NCBI RefSeq assembly: GCF_018861145.1
Contig: NZ_JAHKQT010000009.1
Span: 98,886-162,885 of the forward strand
Source: Poseidonibacter lekithochrous
GTDB taxonomy: Bacteria; Campylobacterota; Campylobacteria; Campylobacterales; Arcobacteraceae
Length of the DNA: 64,000 bases
Direction of reading: 5' to 3'
Shown: piece after piece, positions 19,321 to 29,739 of the stretch
Layout: each line of letters starts with the position of its first letter
Numbering within the stretch: the first letter of the stretch is position 1
Translations under genes and position numbers: made by a program
Notes under the pieces: generated by a model
The model's input: the letters and a program-made list of their open reading frames with translations, nothing else
Told to the model about the DNA's origin: nothing
The model's database searches: none

Positions 19321-20079
19321 TTATAGACTAATATCTTTTAGTATATATTCAATTTCATTTATGATAAGATAGTTTGTAAATAACTCAAAATTCTTATCAA
19401 CAAGATTCTTGTCAAATCCACTCAAAGAAATAACTGCTTTTCTTTTATTATCTTTAAATCTAGGTAAGACAGATAAATCTAAATCTTTTGATACTTTTAA
19501 CATAATATCAATTAAATCATTTTCACTACATGATGCAGTTAAAACTACTCTATATTTTGGTCTTGTAATTGGGTAATATTTATTTAATGCTTCTAAAACC
19601 ATTGACTGACTCATAGAAGGAAATCCAGGAGTAAAGAAAAATCTATTTTCTAAATAAAATCCAGGTACATTATTTACTACATTTTTTAAAAGTTTTGCAT
19701 TAATAGGAAGATATGACATATGTATTCTGTGAGGGTAAGCTTCTTCTTTAAATTGATTTAATATTAACTCTTTCGCCTCATCATGAAATTCCATTTTATA
19801 GTTTGTAAAAGCTTTTGCTGCAGCTACTCTTGTATAATCATCAGGAGTAGAACCAATTCCACCAAAACAAAACATTACAGAATTTTTATCAGCTTTTATA
19901 AGATTAAAAATACTATCCATTAAACTTGGATCATCTTCTATTACAAAAGAGGCTTTATGCTCCCATCCTCGTTTTAGAAGTTCATTATTTAAAAAAGAGA
20001 AATGAGCATCTTTTCTACGCCCATTTAAAAGTTCGGTTCCAATAATAACACTATAAAAGTTGATTTTTTTTTCTATCAT
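19321..20079 (-). CDS. CinA N-terminal/molybdopterin-binding-like protein
   Basis: 252 residues from the ATG at 20079. A GTG four codons earlier lies inside what looks like the ribosome site (GTGGGGA), so I prefer the ATG. The MoCF-binding fold is visible: IIGTELLNGRRKDAHF at the N-terminus, and CFGGIGSTPDDYTR, the GGxGxTxDD signature, near residue 85. FFTPGFPSMSQSM lies further on. Only the N-terminal CinA domain is present; the deamidase (PncC) half is missing. Members act as ADP-ribose or nucleotide pyrophosphatases in other bacteria. It follows adk by about 27 bases. Confidence 0.8.
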   Translation of the reverse strand: MIEKKINFYSVIIGTELLNGRRKDAHFSFLNNELLKRGWEHKASFVIEDDPSLMDSIFNLIKADKNSVMFCFGGIGSTPDDYTRVAAAKAFTNYKMEFHDEAKELILNQFKEEAYPHRIHMSYLPINAKLLKNVVNNVPGFYLENRFFFTPGFPSMSQSMVLEALNKYYPITRPKYRVVLTASCSENDLIDIMLKVSKDLDLSVLPRFKDNKRKAVISLSGFDKNLVDKNFELFTNYLIINEIEYILKDISL

Positions 20080-20106
20080 TATTTTCCCCACTTTAAAATC
20101 AAAAAT

Positions 20107-20691
20107 CTAGACTTTTGATTGAATAAATTCATCCATTTCATTAACAATAATTTCAATAGTTCTTTCACCATTAACTTGAGTTAATAAATTTTTGCTCGAA
20201 TAAAAATCTTGAATTATAGATAATGGATCTGTGTATAATTTCATTCTATTATTAAATATTTCTACATTATCATCATCTCTAGCAACATCAGCATCAGCAG
20301 CACGTCCTAGTACTCTTTGACATGCAACTTCTTTTGAAACTGTAACTTCAATAACATTTACTAAAGAAACTTCAGGTTCTTCTTTTAAATATGTATCTAA
20401 AGCATTCATTTGTTCAGCAGATCTTGGATATCCATCAATAATAACAACATCACTTGGAGCATTTTTAATAGCTGTAACAATTGTTTCAATTGCAATTTCA
20501 ATTGGTACTAAGTTCCCTTTAGAAACAAAAGAGTCAATTAATGCCCCACGTTGGCTACCACTTGCTATTTCAGCTCTAAACATATCACCAGTTGAATAAT
20601 GTGTGATTGAAGCATGTCTAGTTGCTATTAACTCGGCATCAGTTGTTTTACCTGAACCTGGTGCTCCAATTATTAAAAATAGTTTTTTCAT
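20107..20691 (-). CDS. adk: adenylate kinase
   Basis: 194 residues, the short form without a full LID zinc domain. P-loop GAPGSGKTT is at 8-16, followed by the AMP-binding region (HYSTGDMFR) and DGYPRS near 86-91. It interconverts AMP, ATP and ADP in the cytoplasm. The LID segment (GRAADADVARDDD) is short, as in other Campylobacterota. It lies between ygiQ and the cinA-like gene on one probable leftward transcript. Confidence 0.93.
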   Translation of the reverse strand: MKKLFLIIGAPGSGKTTDAELIATRHASITHYSTGDMFRAEIASGSQRGALIDSFVSKGNLVPIEIAIETIVTAIKNAPSDVVIIDGYPRSAEQMNALDTYLKEEPEVSLVNVIEVTVSKEVACQRVLGRAADADVARDDDNVEIFNNRMKLYTDPLSIIQDFYSSKNLLTQVNGERTIEIIVNEMDEFIQSKV

Positions 20692-20733
20692 TTATTTTCC
20701 CTTAATATATATTCAATTTTATTTATTTAATTT

Positions 20734-22503
20734 TTAGCCTTGCATTCCTGCAGTACTCATTCTTTTAGCTCTTGCAACATTATGATTTGTACGAGGAACA
20801 ACAATTTCTTTTTGCTTTTCTTTTCTTCTTGGATCTTTTTCAACAAAGATTTTTTTCTTTGTAAAAGGATCCATTTCTGTATAATACATAACAGCTGAAT
20901 AAGTTCCTGGCGTTGGGATAAATACTTGTGCTTGTTCAGGATTCATTTTTAATTCATGAGTAGTGAACTGTTTTAAATCATGCATATGTTTATCTTCACA
21001 GCCAGGATGTGCTGCAATTAAATAATACGTTAAAAACTGTTTTTTCCCTGATTCTTTATTTAACTGGTCATACATCTTTTTAAAATCAATTAAAGTTTGT
21101 TTCCCAGGTTTCCCCATATGATGTAAAACTTCATCATTTGTATGTTCAGGTGCAACTTTCATTTGTCCAGAAATATGATGATCAACCATCTCTTTTAAAT
21201 AATCATAACCATGTTTCTTATCAGCAGTAATTAAATCATACCTAACACCAGAAGCAACAAAGGCTTTTTTAATTCCTGGAATTTCTCTAATATCTTTTAA
21301 TAATTGTATATTTCTACTATGGTCAACTTTCATAGTCCTACAAAGTCTATGAGCATCTACACATCTTTTATTTTCTACACAAGTTCCAAGTTTTTCTTTT
21401 TTCTTACACTCATAACCATACATATTAGCAGTTGGCCCTCCAACATCAGAAATGATTCCTTTAAAATCTTTTAATGTTGTAAAATGCTTAGCTTCTTTTA
21501 AAATATTTTCTTCACTTCTTGTTCTTATTGTTCTACCTTGGTGAGCAGCAATAGCACAGAAGTTACATTCACCCCAACATCCATGATGTGTCATAATGGA
21601 AAATTTAATTGTTTCTAAACACTTAACTTTTCCATGTTTCCCATCAAAAGGATGAACATCTCTTTGATAAGGATATGAAGCAATCTTATCCATATCCTCC
21701 TCTTTCATATGGTCACTTGGTGGATTTTGGATTAAATATCTAGAATCAACGCCTTGACATAATCCTTTTGAATATACAGGGTCATTATTGTCATAGAAAG
21801 TTTTGAAAAGATCTATATACTTCTCTTTTTCATCTAAACACTCTTGATGAGTAGGTATTTGAATATACTCTTCAACTGGTTCTTTTGAGATATAACAAAG
21901 TCCATTAATATTTCTTGGATCTCCACCATTTCTTAAAGTATTCCCTAAATCAATAATAGCTTGTTCACCCATACCGTAAATCATATAATCAGCTTTAGTA
22001 TCAAATAAAATAGGTTTTCTTAGTTTATTAGACCAATAATCATAATGTGTAAGTCTTCGTAAAGAGGCTTCGATTCCACCTAATACAATAGGAACAGTAT
22101 TTTTAAAATACCTTCTAATCATATTTGTATAAACCATAGTAGCTCTATCTGGTCTTCTTTCATTTTTTCCACCGGGAGTATAATCATCAGAATTTCTGAA
22201 CTTCTTAGTTGAAGTATAGTTTGAAACCATTGAATCAATACTTCCACCACTTACACCCCAAAAAAGTTTTGGTTCACCCATTCTTTTAATATCAATATCA
22301 GAATTAACATCTGGTTGACCTATGATTCCTACACGAAGGCCTATATCTTCAAGGATTCTTCCTACAACAGCTATACCCATAAAAGGAGAGTCAATATAGG
22401 CATCTCCTGTTATTAGTACAACATCTAGTTCATACCAACCTCTTTCATGCATTTCTTCAAGAGTTGTTGGTAAGAATTTATTTGGTTTATTTATTTTGCT
22501 CAT
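20734..22503 (-). CDS. ygiQ: YgiQ-family radical SAM protein
   Basis: 589 residues. An N-terminal B12-binding-like region (about 25-200, with DVVLITGDAY and SGGSIDSM) is followed by a radical SAM core whose CxxxCxxC cluster is Cys309, Cys313 and Cys316 (HHGCWGECNFC), and a C-terminal extension with PGTYSAVMYYTEMDPFTKK. This is the UPF0313/YgiQ layout. The reaction is not known; the family uses a 4Fe-4S cluster and S-adenosylmethionine. It is upstream of adk by about 40 bases. Confidence 0.92.
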   Translation of the reverse strand: MSKINKPNKFLPTTLEEMHERGWYELDVVLITGDAYIDSPFMGIAVVGRILEDIGLRVGIIGQPDVNSDIDIKRMGEPKLFWGVSGGSIDSMVSNYTSTKKFRNSDDYTPGGKNERRPDRATMVYTNMIRRYFKNTVPIVLGGIEASLRRLTHYDYWSNKLRKPILFDTKADYMIYGMGEQAIIDLGNTLRNGGDPRNINGLCYISKEPVEEYIQIPTHQECLDEKEKYIDLFKTFYDNNDPVYSKGLCQGVDSRYLIQNPPSDHMKEEDMDKIASYPYQRDVHPFDGKHGKVKCLETIKFSIMTHHGCWGECNFCAIAAHQGRTIRTRSEENILKEAKHFTTLKDFKGIISDVGGPTANMYGYECKKKEKLGTCVENKRCVDAHRLCRTMKVDHSRNIQLLKDIREIPGIKKAFVASGVRYDLITADKKHGYDYLKEMVDHHISGQMKVAPEHTNDEVLHHMGKPGKQTLIDFKKMYDQLNKESGKKQFLTYYLIAAHPGCEDKHMHDLKQFTTHELKMNPEQAQVFIPTPGTYSAVMYYTEMDPFTKKKIFVEKDPRRKEKQKEIVVPRTNHNVARAKRMSTAGMQG

Positions 22504-22583
22504 TATAATTTCTTTATATTTAGATAGTATTTATCTTTGTATTGTGCCACAATACCTTTTAATATTACACAATAAAGTTTAAT

Positions 22584-25178
22584 TTACACTACTTTTTCAG
22601 TTAAATTATCATCTATTTTTTTAATATCTAATATCATTGCAACTTTTGAATCTATACCATCTTTAATATCTACTAAACTTTGAATCAATGTACCTGCTCC
22701 TAGGAAATGATTTTCAATATGTTGAATTGAGTCTTTTTTGGCAATAGAAATACTCTCTAAAGATGAAACTAAAATACCAATACAATGTTCAATATTGTCT
22801 TTATCATATTCAAAAAGTATAATATTACTTAACTCATTATCCGAAACTGGTTCATTTACAAAACTTCTAATATCTAAAACTGAAATTAATTTATTTTTAT
22901 ATAAGACCATACCTTTAAAAGGATTATTAACATTCATATCAATTGATTCTTCTAGTTCATCAATTATGAGAGATTCAATAACATTCTTTGCATCAACAGC
23001 TAAAAACTTATTTCCTATATAAAAAGTAGCTAATTCTACACAGTCTTCATCAAATACAACGCTAGTATTTTGACTAGTAAATTTATATTCTCTTTTAGGA
23101 ATTAACTTATTAGATATATCGATATCTCCTATTTTAATAAATACAAAAGATAAAATATCATTTTTATAATCGTCTATTCTACTTTTATATTCTCTATACC
23201 CTTGAGAACATCTAACACCTACTGCATAATAGCAATCTCTAAACTCTATTATTTGGCTATATTTATGTCCATTTTTAATATCAAAAAATTTATCTTCAAG
23301 ATTTAAAAAATCCCCTATTCTAAAATCTTCATCCGTAGAAGAAATTATTTCCTTAGATCTATTCGTGAAAAAAGCAAAAACCCCTTCAATTTTTTTCTGA
23401 TTATTATCTCTTGGAAGTGTTTCTTCTAACATTGAATAAAATTGAGGTTTAGAGTCAAAAACGATTGCAATACCACCGTTTATTTGTTTGTCATTTTTTA
23501 AAGATCTAATGGCACTACTGTAAACATATGTAGATTCATTATTGTAAAGATTTGAATCTTCAAATTTTGAAACACAATATTTTGAAGTATTAGATAATGT
23601 AAGCGTTTTTTCTATCCAGTCTTGTGTTAAAACTTTTCCTAATAAATAATCATCTTTAGGGTTCGAAAGTGCAATAACTTTTCCATTTTTATCAAAAACT
23701 AAAATATTAGTATAAACAGTATATAAATCATTTATATACTTTAATATTGAAGATATTTTTCCATTTTTATGATGTATTGAACCTAAATCATCAAAGGCTT
23801 CTCTAAAATATGATGTAAGTGCCCACCACCTACAATCATTGGCTCTTTCATATAAGTTCCTATCCATTATATCAATAGCAAGAGAAGATAAAAACTCACT
23901 ATCTTTTAAAATAGAACTTATAATTGTTTGATTTAAATTTGATAAAGATGCGTTTGCTTTTACTCCTGTACTTCCAATTTCATTAAGTAATGATTTTGAA
24001 AACTCTCTATTTGAAGAATTTAATTTACTTTGAGAAATATTTCCATTCCAAATAACACGGCTTAAATTATCTTGAATAGTTTTACTATTAGTAAAAACAT
24101 CTCTTAAATCAGAAGAAAAATGTTGTTCATTTTGCATCATTGATTCAATTATATTAGCATCGATATCTAAAGAGTTTAATTCATCACTTAAAAATGCATA
24201 TTCTAAAGGTATCATAATATGTCCATACCACTTAAGACCATTAAAACCTTGATAACCACTTGTTTTACAGCTCTTTGCTATATAATCTCGTCCGGCAAAT
24301 GTTATCATTCTATATTCTTCATCTAAAACAATAGGAAGTTTAGATCCCAAAGGAATATACTCTTTGTCACTTGAAGCAATTACAATACCATCTTCATCTA
24401 GAATTGTTAAAGACTCTTTATTTCTAATTTCAATTAAGTTATCAAATATTCCATTCATTTCATCAGTAAATTTAAAACATAGACATAAAACTCCTAAATC
24501 TTCAGAATTTGCTTGATTTGTTTGAGTAACTTTATATGAATAAACTAAACTCTTTTTATGTTGAGGAATAAAATTATGATATTTATATGTTTCAACATAT
24601 TCATCACTTGTATTTAAAACTTTTTGAATAAAACTATTCTCAATTTTATCAACTTTAATATCATCATTTAAACTAGCTAGAACTCTTCCATTTTTATTTG
24701 CTAAGACAATATCAAAATAAACTGAATACTTAGCTACATACTCTTTAAATCTATTTTGTATCTGTTTTCGTGCAACTATTCCTTCTTCATTATAATCTGA
24801 TACATAAGAATTAATAAATTCTCTAATATCATCATCTGTCGCCAAAAATCCTATATCAGCTGTTCTTTCAAAAAGATTTCTATTTAATATATCAGTAGCT
24901 ACTTGTGATTTAAATTTCATTTCTTGTGTAACTTTTTTAATTGTTTGCTCACTTAAATGATTTAATAATGTTGATGTAAGATTTAAAAAATTGTCTTTTG
25001 TTTTACCAATATCAATATTAATATCCCCTAATTGACCAAGCAGAGCAAACATATCCCAAGAAGAGCTTAATCTTCCCAGTTCTTCACGATATTTTTCAAC
25101 ATCTTCAATATGCTTTATGATGGGATAAATCTCTTTTTTTACATTTATCCCTTTATAGTTTACAAGTTCCATTGGCAT
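22584..25178 (-). CDS. soluble double-Cache-like protein with C-terminal CheW domain
   Basis: 864 residues with no evident membrane helix or signal peptide. It contains an internal duplication: DILNRNLFERTAD at 96-108 and DIMDRNLYERAND at 436-448, each followed by a sensor-like segment with a strand pair resembling Cache/PAS folds (VLANKNGRVLAS near 158; LVFDKNGKVIAL further on). The C-terminus (about 705-855) is a CheW domain with LATFYIGNKFLAVD and KGMVLYKNKLISVLDIR. This suggests a cytoplasmic sensor that plugs directly into CheA arrays. The start is supported by GGAG 8 bases upstream. It is a probable part of the aspS-adk leftward run. Confidence 0.75.
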   Translation of the reverse strand: MPMELVNYKGINVKKEIYPIIKHIEDVEKYREELGRLSSSWDMFALLGQLGDINIDIGKTKDNFLNLTSTLLNHLSEQTIKKVTQEMKFKSQVATDILNRNLFERTADIGFLATDDDIREFINSYVSDYNEEGIVARKQIQNRFKEYVAKYSVYFDIVLANKNGRVLASLNDDIKVDKIENSFIQKVLNTSDEYVETYKYHNFIPQHKKSLVYSYKVTQTNQANSEDLGVLCLCFKFTDEMNGIFDNLIEIRNKESLTILDEDGIVIASSDKEYIPLGSKLPIVLDEEYRMITFAGRDYIAKSCKTSGYQGFNGLKWYGHIMIPLEYAFLSDELNSLDIDANIIESMMQNEQHFSSDLRDVFTNSKTIQDNLSRVIWNGNISQSKLNSSNREFSKSLLNEIGSTGVKANASLSNLNQTIISSILKDSEFLSSLAIDIMDRNLYERANDCRWWALTSYFREAFDDLGSIHHKNGKISSILKYINDLYTVYTNILVFDKNGKVIALSNPKDDYLLGKVLTQDWIEKTLTLSNTSKYCVSKFEDSNLYNNESTYVYSSAIRSLKNDKQINGGIAIVFDSKPQFYSMLEETLPRDNNQKKIEGVFAFFTNRSKEIISSTDEDFRIGDFLNLEDKFFDIKNGHKYSQIIEFRDCYYAVGVRCSQGYREYKSRIDDYKNDILSFVFIKIGDIDISNKLIPKREYKFTSQNTSVVFDEDCVELATFYIGNKFLAVDAKNVIESLIIDELEESIDMNVNNPFKGMVLYKNKLISVLDIRSFVNEPVSDNELSNIILFEYDKDNIEHCIGILVSSLESISIAKKDSIQHIENHFLGAGTLIQSLVDIKDGIDSKVAMILDIKKIDDNLTEKVV

Positions 25179-25292
25179 AATTATCTCCTAGTATATATAT
25201 GAAATTATACATTTTAAGAATAAATAATTTTTTTATTTCTGTATAAATAGTAACCAGTATGCCTAAATAATATACTTATTTATTTACTTACT

Positions 25293-26075
25293 TTAAAATT
25301 CTTGTGAAATTTTGGAGAGATTAAAAAATAAAAGTTCTTCATAAAGATTGTAAGTTTTAATTAAAATATGAGAGTTACCCGATAAAGATTTTGCATAAGA
25401 TATATTTTGCCTATCTTGAGTGAAAACTGCCTTAATTTCATTTCTTTGAACTTCTTCTATTAAAGGTTTAATTTCTGAAGCACTTAAAATTCTTTTTTCC
25501 TTTTTATAAACATTGATCTTAAATCTTTTAGCAAAATAATCAAAAGACTCATCAAAAACAAAAATATTATATATTTCACTATTAGATAATTTTTCTTTTG
25601 TTTTTAAAAAAGATTCATCTAGTTCTTGTAAAAACTTCTCATAATTTGTTTGATAATCTTTTTTATTAAAAGAATCGATTTCAACTAAAGTTTCATAAAT
25701 ATTTCTTGCAACTTCTCTTAATAATATAGGATCAAGCCAAATATAGGGATTATCTTTTCCATTGTATTTTAATTTCTTGATATCTTTTGACATATTAACC
25801 CTATTAAATTTGTCATTTGCTTCTAAAAATAGTTTTTCATATTGTTTTTCTATTTCTAGTGAAAAATTAAAATATACTTTTGTTTTTGCAAGAGATGATA
25901 TTTCTGTAGGAGTTAAATCTAGGATTTTATTGGAAAAATTATTTGAAATAGTTTTTATTCGAATATGATTTTGACCAATTTTTTTAATAATATGAGCTTC
26001 AAAAGGAAAACTCGTAGTTACTTGAAACTTTGAAAAAAGTAGTATTGGAAGTAGTAATAATAAAAGTTTATACAC
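25293..26075 (-). CDS. ZnuA-like solute-binding protein with lost metal ligands
   Basis: 260 residues with a signal peptide (about 1-16). The fold and motif order match the zinc/manganese-binding ZnuA family, but the ligand positions differ. NPHxWLDP appears as NPYIWLDP (Tyr111). The HxAFGYF region appears as FDESFDYF (Asp175). The usual DPHxYxPTP loop appears as NKILDLTPTE. The late acidic ligand region is VFTQD (217-221). The three His ligands are therefore replaced. It may bind another ligand or act as a regulator. No znuB or znuC genes are adjacent. It starts 18 bases after aspS. Confidence 0.7.
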   Translation of the reverse strand: MYKLLLLLLPILLFSKFQVTTSFPFEAHIIKKIGQNHIRIKTISNNFSNKILDLTPTEISSLAKTKVYFNFSLEIEKQYEKLFLEANDKFNRVNMSKDIKKLKYNGKDNPYIWLDPILLREVARNIYETLVEIDSFNKKDYQTNYEKFLQELDESFLKTKEKLSNSEIYNIFVFDESFDYFAKRFKINVYKKEKRILSASEIKPLIEEVQRNEIKAVFTQDRQNISYAKSLSGNSHILIKTYNLYEELLFFNLSKISQEF

Positions 26076-26093
26076 TACTACTCCCTAATATGT

Positions 26094-27851
26094 CTATGAT
26101 AATTGTTCTGTTTTTCTAATTCTTAAACTTAAATCTTTTAATTGTTCTGCATCAACTGGTGATGGAGCGCCTGTTAATAGACATTGAGCTTTTTGAGTTT
26201 TAGGGAAGGCAATAACATCTCTAATTGAATCTGTTCCAACAAGAAGCATTACAAGTCTATCTAGACCCATTGCAAAACCACCATGTGATGGAGCTCCATA
26301 TTGAAGTGCGTCAAGTAAGAAGCCAAATTTTTCTCTTTGTTCTTCTTCTCCTATTCCCATAAGTTCAAATACTTTAGCCTGAATATCTTCTTTATGAATT
26401 CTAATAGATCCACCACCTAATTCCATACCATTTAAAACGATATCATATGCAATTGATTCAATAGCTTCTAAATCTGAAGTATCTTCTAATGATTTAGGCA
26501 TTGTAAATGGATGGTGAAGTGCCTTTGTTTTACCATCTTCTGTTTCAAACATTGGGAAATCAACAACCCATAAGAACTCATAAGCATCTTCAGGTATAAC
26601 ATTTGTTTGTTCTGCTAGGAAAAGTCTAAATCTTCCCATATAATCCCATACAGTCTTCTTATCACCTGCTCCAAAGAATACAACATCACCAACTTCAAGT
26701 TCTGTTATTTTAACAATAGCTTCTAAATCAGCTTCAGAGAAGAATTTAGTTAAAGGACCTTTTAAACCATCTTCTTTCATTTGGAAGTAACCTAAACCTT
26801 TAGCTCCAAATTTTCTAACGTAATCTTCAAAACCTTTCATTTGTCTTTTCGAGAATAAATTATCTCCATTTGGACATTTTAAAGCTTTGATTCTATTATT
26901 CTTTTTATCTTTTGCAATATCAGCAAAGATTTCATTTGTAGAGTTTGCAAAAATATCAAGAACGTCAACTAATGGCATATCAAATCTGATATCAGGTTTA
27001 TCTGAACCATATTTTTCCATTGCATCCCAATATCTCATTCTTGGGAAAGTAGAAGGTACAGGTTTACCACATTTTGTAAAAACATCAGTAATTACTTTTT
27101 CAGCTACTTTTATTACATCTTCTTGATCACAAAAAGACATTTCAACATCTATTTGAGTAAATTCAGGTTGTCTATCAGCTCTTAAATCTTCATCTCTAAA
27201 ACATTTAGCTATTTGGAAATATTTATCAAATCCAGATACCATTAATAATTGTTTAAATAATTGAGGAGATTGTGGAAGCGCATAAAACTCTCCACCATGA
27301 ACTCTTGAAGGTACTAAATAATCTCTTGCACCTTCTGGTGTAGATTTTGTTAAGATTGGAGTTTCAACATCTAAGAAACCTAATTCATCTAAAGTATTTC
27401 TAACTTGAATTGCAGCTTTAGATCTTAATTGAAAGATTTCAAAAGATTTTTTAGATCTTAATTCTAAGAATCTATTTCTTAATTTAATTTCATCATTAAC
27501 TTTATCATCATTTAAATCAAAAGGCATTGGTTTAGATTTGTTTTCTATAGTTAATTCACTTAAAACAATCTCGATTTTTCCTGTAACTAAATTAGGATTT
27601 TCTAATCCTTCACCTCTAGCTCTTACAGTTCCTTTTGCAACTAGAACAAACTCATCTCTAACTGTTTCAGAAAGAGGAAGAATAGCTGGATCTGCAACTA
27701 GTTGAACTAAACCACCCTTATCTCTTAAATCAATAAATATAATTCCACCGTGATCTCTTCTACTATTAACCCAACCGGCAACTGTAACTTCTTGACCGAT
27801 GTTTTCTTCAGTAACTTCTGTACAATAATGTGTTCTCAATTCAAACTCCAT
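26094..27851 (-). CDS. aspS: aspartyl-tRNA synthetase
   Basis: 585 residues, full length bacterial type. An N-terminal anticodon-binding OB fold ([23 protein letters not shown]), class II motif 2 ([18 protein letters not shown]), a bacterial GAD insert domain, and class II motif 3 ([14 protein letters not shown]). It charges tRNA-Asp; in Campylobacterota lacking AsnRS it is usually non-discriminating and also charges tRNA-Asn, which I infer but cannot confirm. It is preceded by the lipoprotein gene and followed by the ZnuA-like gene. Confidence 0.96.
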   Translation of the reverse strand: MEFELRTHYCTEVTEENIGQEVTVAGWVNSRRDHGGIIFIDLRDKGGLVQLVADPAILPLSETVRDEFVLVAKGTVRARGEGLENPNLVTGKIEIVLSELTIENKSKPMPFDLNDDKVNDEIKLRNRFLELRSKKSFEIFQLRSKAAIQVRNTLDELGFLDVETPILTKSTPEGARDYLVPSRVHGGEFYALPQSPQLFKQLLMVSGFDKYFQIAKCFRDEDLRADRQPEFTQIDVEMSFCDQEDVIKVAEKVITDVFTKCGKPVPSTFPRMRYWDAMEKYGSDKPDIRFDMPLVDVLDIFANSTNEIFADIAKDKKNNRIKALKCPNGDNLFSKRQMKGFEDYVRKFGAKGLGYFQMKEDGLKGPLTKFFSEADLEAIVKITELEVGDVVFFGAGDKKTVWDYMGRFRLFLAEQTNVIPEDAYEFLWVVDFPMFETEDGKTKALHHPFTMPKSLEDTSDLEAIESIAYDIVLNGMELGGGSIRIHKEDIQAKVFELMGIGEEEQREKFGFLLDALQYGAPSHGGFAMGLDRLVMLLVGTDSIRDVIAFPKTQKAQCLLTGAPSPVDAEQLKDLSLRIRKTEQLS

Positions 27852-27882
27852 AAATATAAATATCCGCGATTTTATCTAAATC

Positions 27883-29004
27883 TTACTTAATTTCTAAAAA
27901 TCCATAAGAGGTAGTTTTTAATAATTTTGGTTCATATATAACTTGGTTTTCTTCAATTTGTGTATTTATTAAACCTGAAGAATTCTCATCATACATATAA
28001 TTTACACCAACTAAAGTAGAATAATCAACCCAATTATAAATAATATCCCCACCATAAGAAGTAATACTATCTCTTAACTCATCTTCAACTATATCAATAG
28101 AATTAGCTAGAACAAAGTTTGCTCTATCCTTTTCTTGTGTTAATGTTAAAACTTTTGGGTTATAATTAATTTGAGTAGAAAGAATAACTTTTGGATAAAT
28201 ACTATAAGCTCTTAATTGTGATAAAATTATTGAAGACTTAACTATAGGTGTATTTAAAAATAGTGTTGAATTTTTAATTCTATAATCTTTCACTATTCCT
28301 TTATAGTAGTTTCTTTTCTTTTTTATCTCTTTTGCAACTTTTATATCAGAGAAAGTTGATTCATAAATAGTTTTTATTTTATCATTTAAAAAAGAACTTT
28401 GGTAAAAAATTGCATTCTTTGTATTTGAATACTCAAATAACTTATTTACTTGATCTTTATATGAAATTCCACCATAAATAAAATTATTATTATGTGTAAA
28501 TAAATCATCTTTATTTGTTAAAGGCAAATAAACTTTTAAATCACTAGTATCAAGAGTATGTACAAAATCAATTATTCTTGGTGTAAATAATACTATTACA
28601 TTAGTAAAACCAGCCTCTTTTGCATTAATAAATGCCGTTTGAATACTTTGTTCGTCTTCTGTTAAAGTATCAAATATTTTTACTTGATACTTAATCTTTT
28701 TATAATCAAAATATCCTAAAACAGTATTGATAGAAGATTTAGCATATTTAGCAACAATTTTAGAAGGATAAATAAATGCAACTTTCATTGCATCACCATT
28801 ATCAATAAATGGTATATCATTTTCAATAATTTGATCTTCTAAGACAGGATTAATATCTTCAATTGGAAGCTTATTTAGATTTCCACTTTTTTGAATTGGT
28901 GATCCAATATCATTTTTATTTGGAAGTTTAATCTCTACTTCTTGTTTAGTAGTACATCCAATAAAAACAAATGTAATTAATAAAAAGGACAATAAATATT
29001 TCAA
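27883..29004 (-). CDS. putative lipoprotein with periplasmic-binding-like fold
   Basis: 373 residues. The signal peptide ends in the lipobox FIGC with Cys17, so the protein is lipid-anchored. The mature part contains a two-lobed alpha/beta pattern (VAFIYPSKIV, VIVLFTPRIIDF, AIFYQSSF, STLFLNTPIV, KVILSTQINY) similar to periplasmic-binding type I folds such as LppC/LpoA, but the family is not certain. It overlaps the UDG-like gene by 4 bases and lies 31 bases before aspS. Role unknown; possibly envelope-related. Confidence 0.65.
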   Translation of the reverse strand: MKYLLSFLLITFVFIGCTTKQEVEIKLPNKNDIGSPIQKSGNLNKLPIEDINPVLEDQIIENDIPFIDNGDAMKVAFIYPSKIVAKYAKSSINTVLGYFDYKKIKYQVKIFDTLTEDEQSIQTAFINAKEAGFTNVIVLFTPRIIDFVHTLDTSDLKVYLPLTNKDDLFTHNNNFIYGGISYKDQVNKLFEYSNTKNAIFYQSSFLNDKIKTIYESTFSDIKVAKEIKKKRNYYKGIVKDYRIKNSTLFLNTPIVKSSIILSQLRAYSIYPKVILSTQINYNPKVLTLTQEKDRANFVLANSIDIVEDELRDSITSYGGDIIYNWVDYSTLVGVNYMYDENSSGLINTQIEENQVIYEPKLLKTTSYGFLEIK

Positions 29005-29669
29005 TTTGATAACTCCAGTATATTTTTAATTCTTAGCATATCATAATATGCATCTTTTTTAGACGATGGATTTCTAAGTAAATAATTTGCAGAAAAAGTT
29101 GGTACTAATTTGATATTTCTGTAAATAGATTCTTTTCCTCTAATTTGTGAAAAATTATCTTTCTCATTAATTAAGTATGAGTATGTATTTTCACCTAGTG
29201 TTACAATCAACTTTGGTTTTACAAGCTCTATTTGCTTTAATAAATATTCATTACATGATTCAACATGTGTTTTATTTAAAGTATTTGAACTTTTACATTT
29301 AACTAAGGTAGTGATATAAACATCTTCTTTTTTTATATTTAAAACATTTTCAATCATTTTAGCTAAGAGTTCACCAGATTTACCTGCATAAAAAAAGCCT
29401 AAATCATCTTCACTATTTGAAGGCTCATCACTTATAAACATCACATCTGCTTTTGGATTTCCCATACCAAATAAAACATTTTTTCTGGTCTTTGATAGTT
29501 CACATAAATAACAATTCTCAACATTTGATTTTAGTGCAAAAATATTATCAGGTAATTTCATGTTTTTTATATCACGAGGTAATAAATCAAAAGACTTATG
29601 ATAATCATAACCCATTGATTTTAAAAAGTGTAAATTGTATAAAAGTTTTTGTTTTACTAGTTTTGTCAT
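29001..29669 (-). CDS. uracil-DNA glycosylase family 4-like protein
   Basis: 222 residues. Four cysteines (53, 56, 125, 139) in the spacing of the 4Fe-4S cluster of family 4 uracil-DNA glycosylases are present. The family motif GEAPGxxED is altered to SDEPSNSEDDLGFF, and the late HPAYLLRN motif reads SANYLLRN (193-200), so the catalytic-region His-Pro is absent. The fold and cluster look intact, but uracil excision is not assured. It starts the leftward run to aspS and overlaps the next gene by 4 bases. It diverges from a small HTH gene. Confidence 0.72.
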   Translation of the reverse strand: MTKLVKQKLLYNLHFLKSMGYDYHKSFDLLPRDIKNMKLPDNIFALKSNVENCYLCELSKTRKNVLFGMGNPKADVMFISDEPSNSEDDLGFFYAGKSGELLAKMIENVLNIKKEDVYITTLVKCKSSNTLNKTHVESCNEYLLKQIELVKPKLIVTLGENTYSYLINEKDNFSQIRGKESIYRNIKLVPTFSANYLLRNPSSKKDAYYDMLRIKNILELSN

Positions 29670-29692
29670 ACTAAATTGTACAAAAAACTTTC

Positions 29693-29737
29693 TTTTATGA
29701 TTATTTGTTCCAATAATAAGAACAAATAATCATAAAA
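29693..29737. repeat. perfect 18-base inverted repeat between divergent genes
   Basis: TTTTATGATTATTTGTTC, a 9-base loop (CAATAATAA), and the exact complement. It lies between the UDG-like gene and the small HTH gene, directly before the -35 box of the latter. It could be an operator for that HTH protein or an RNA hairpin. Confidence 0.75.
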
Positions 29738-29739
29738 AT

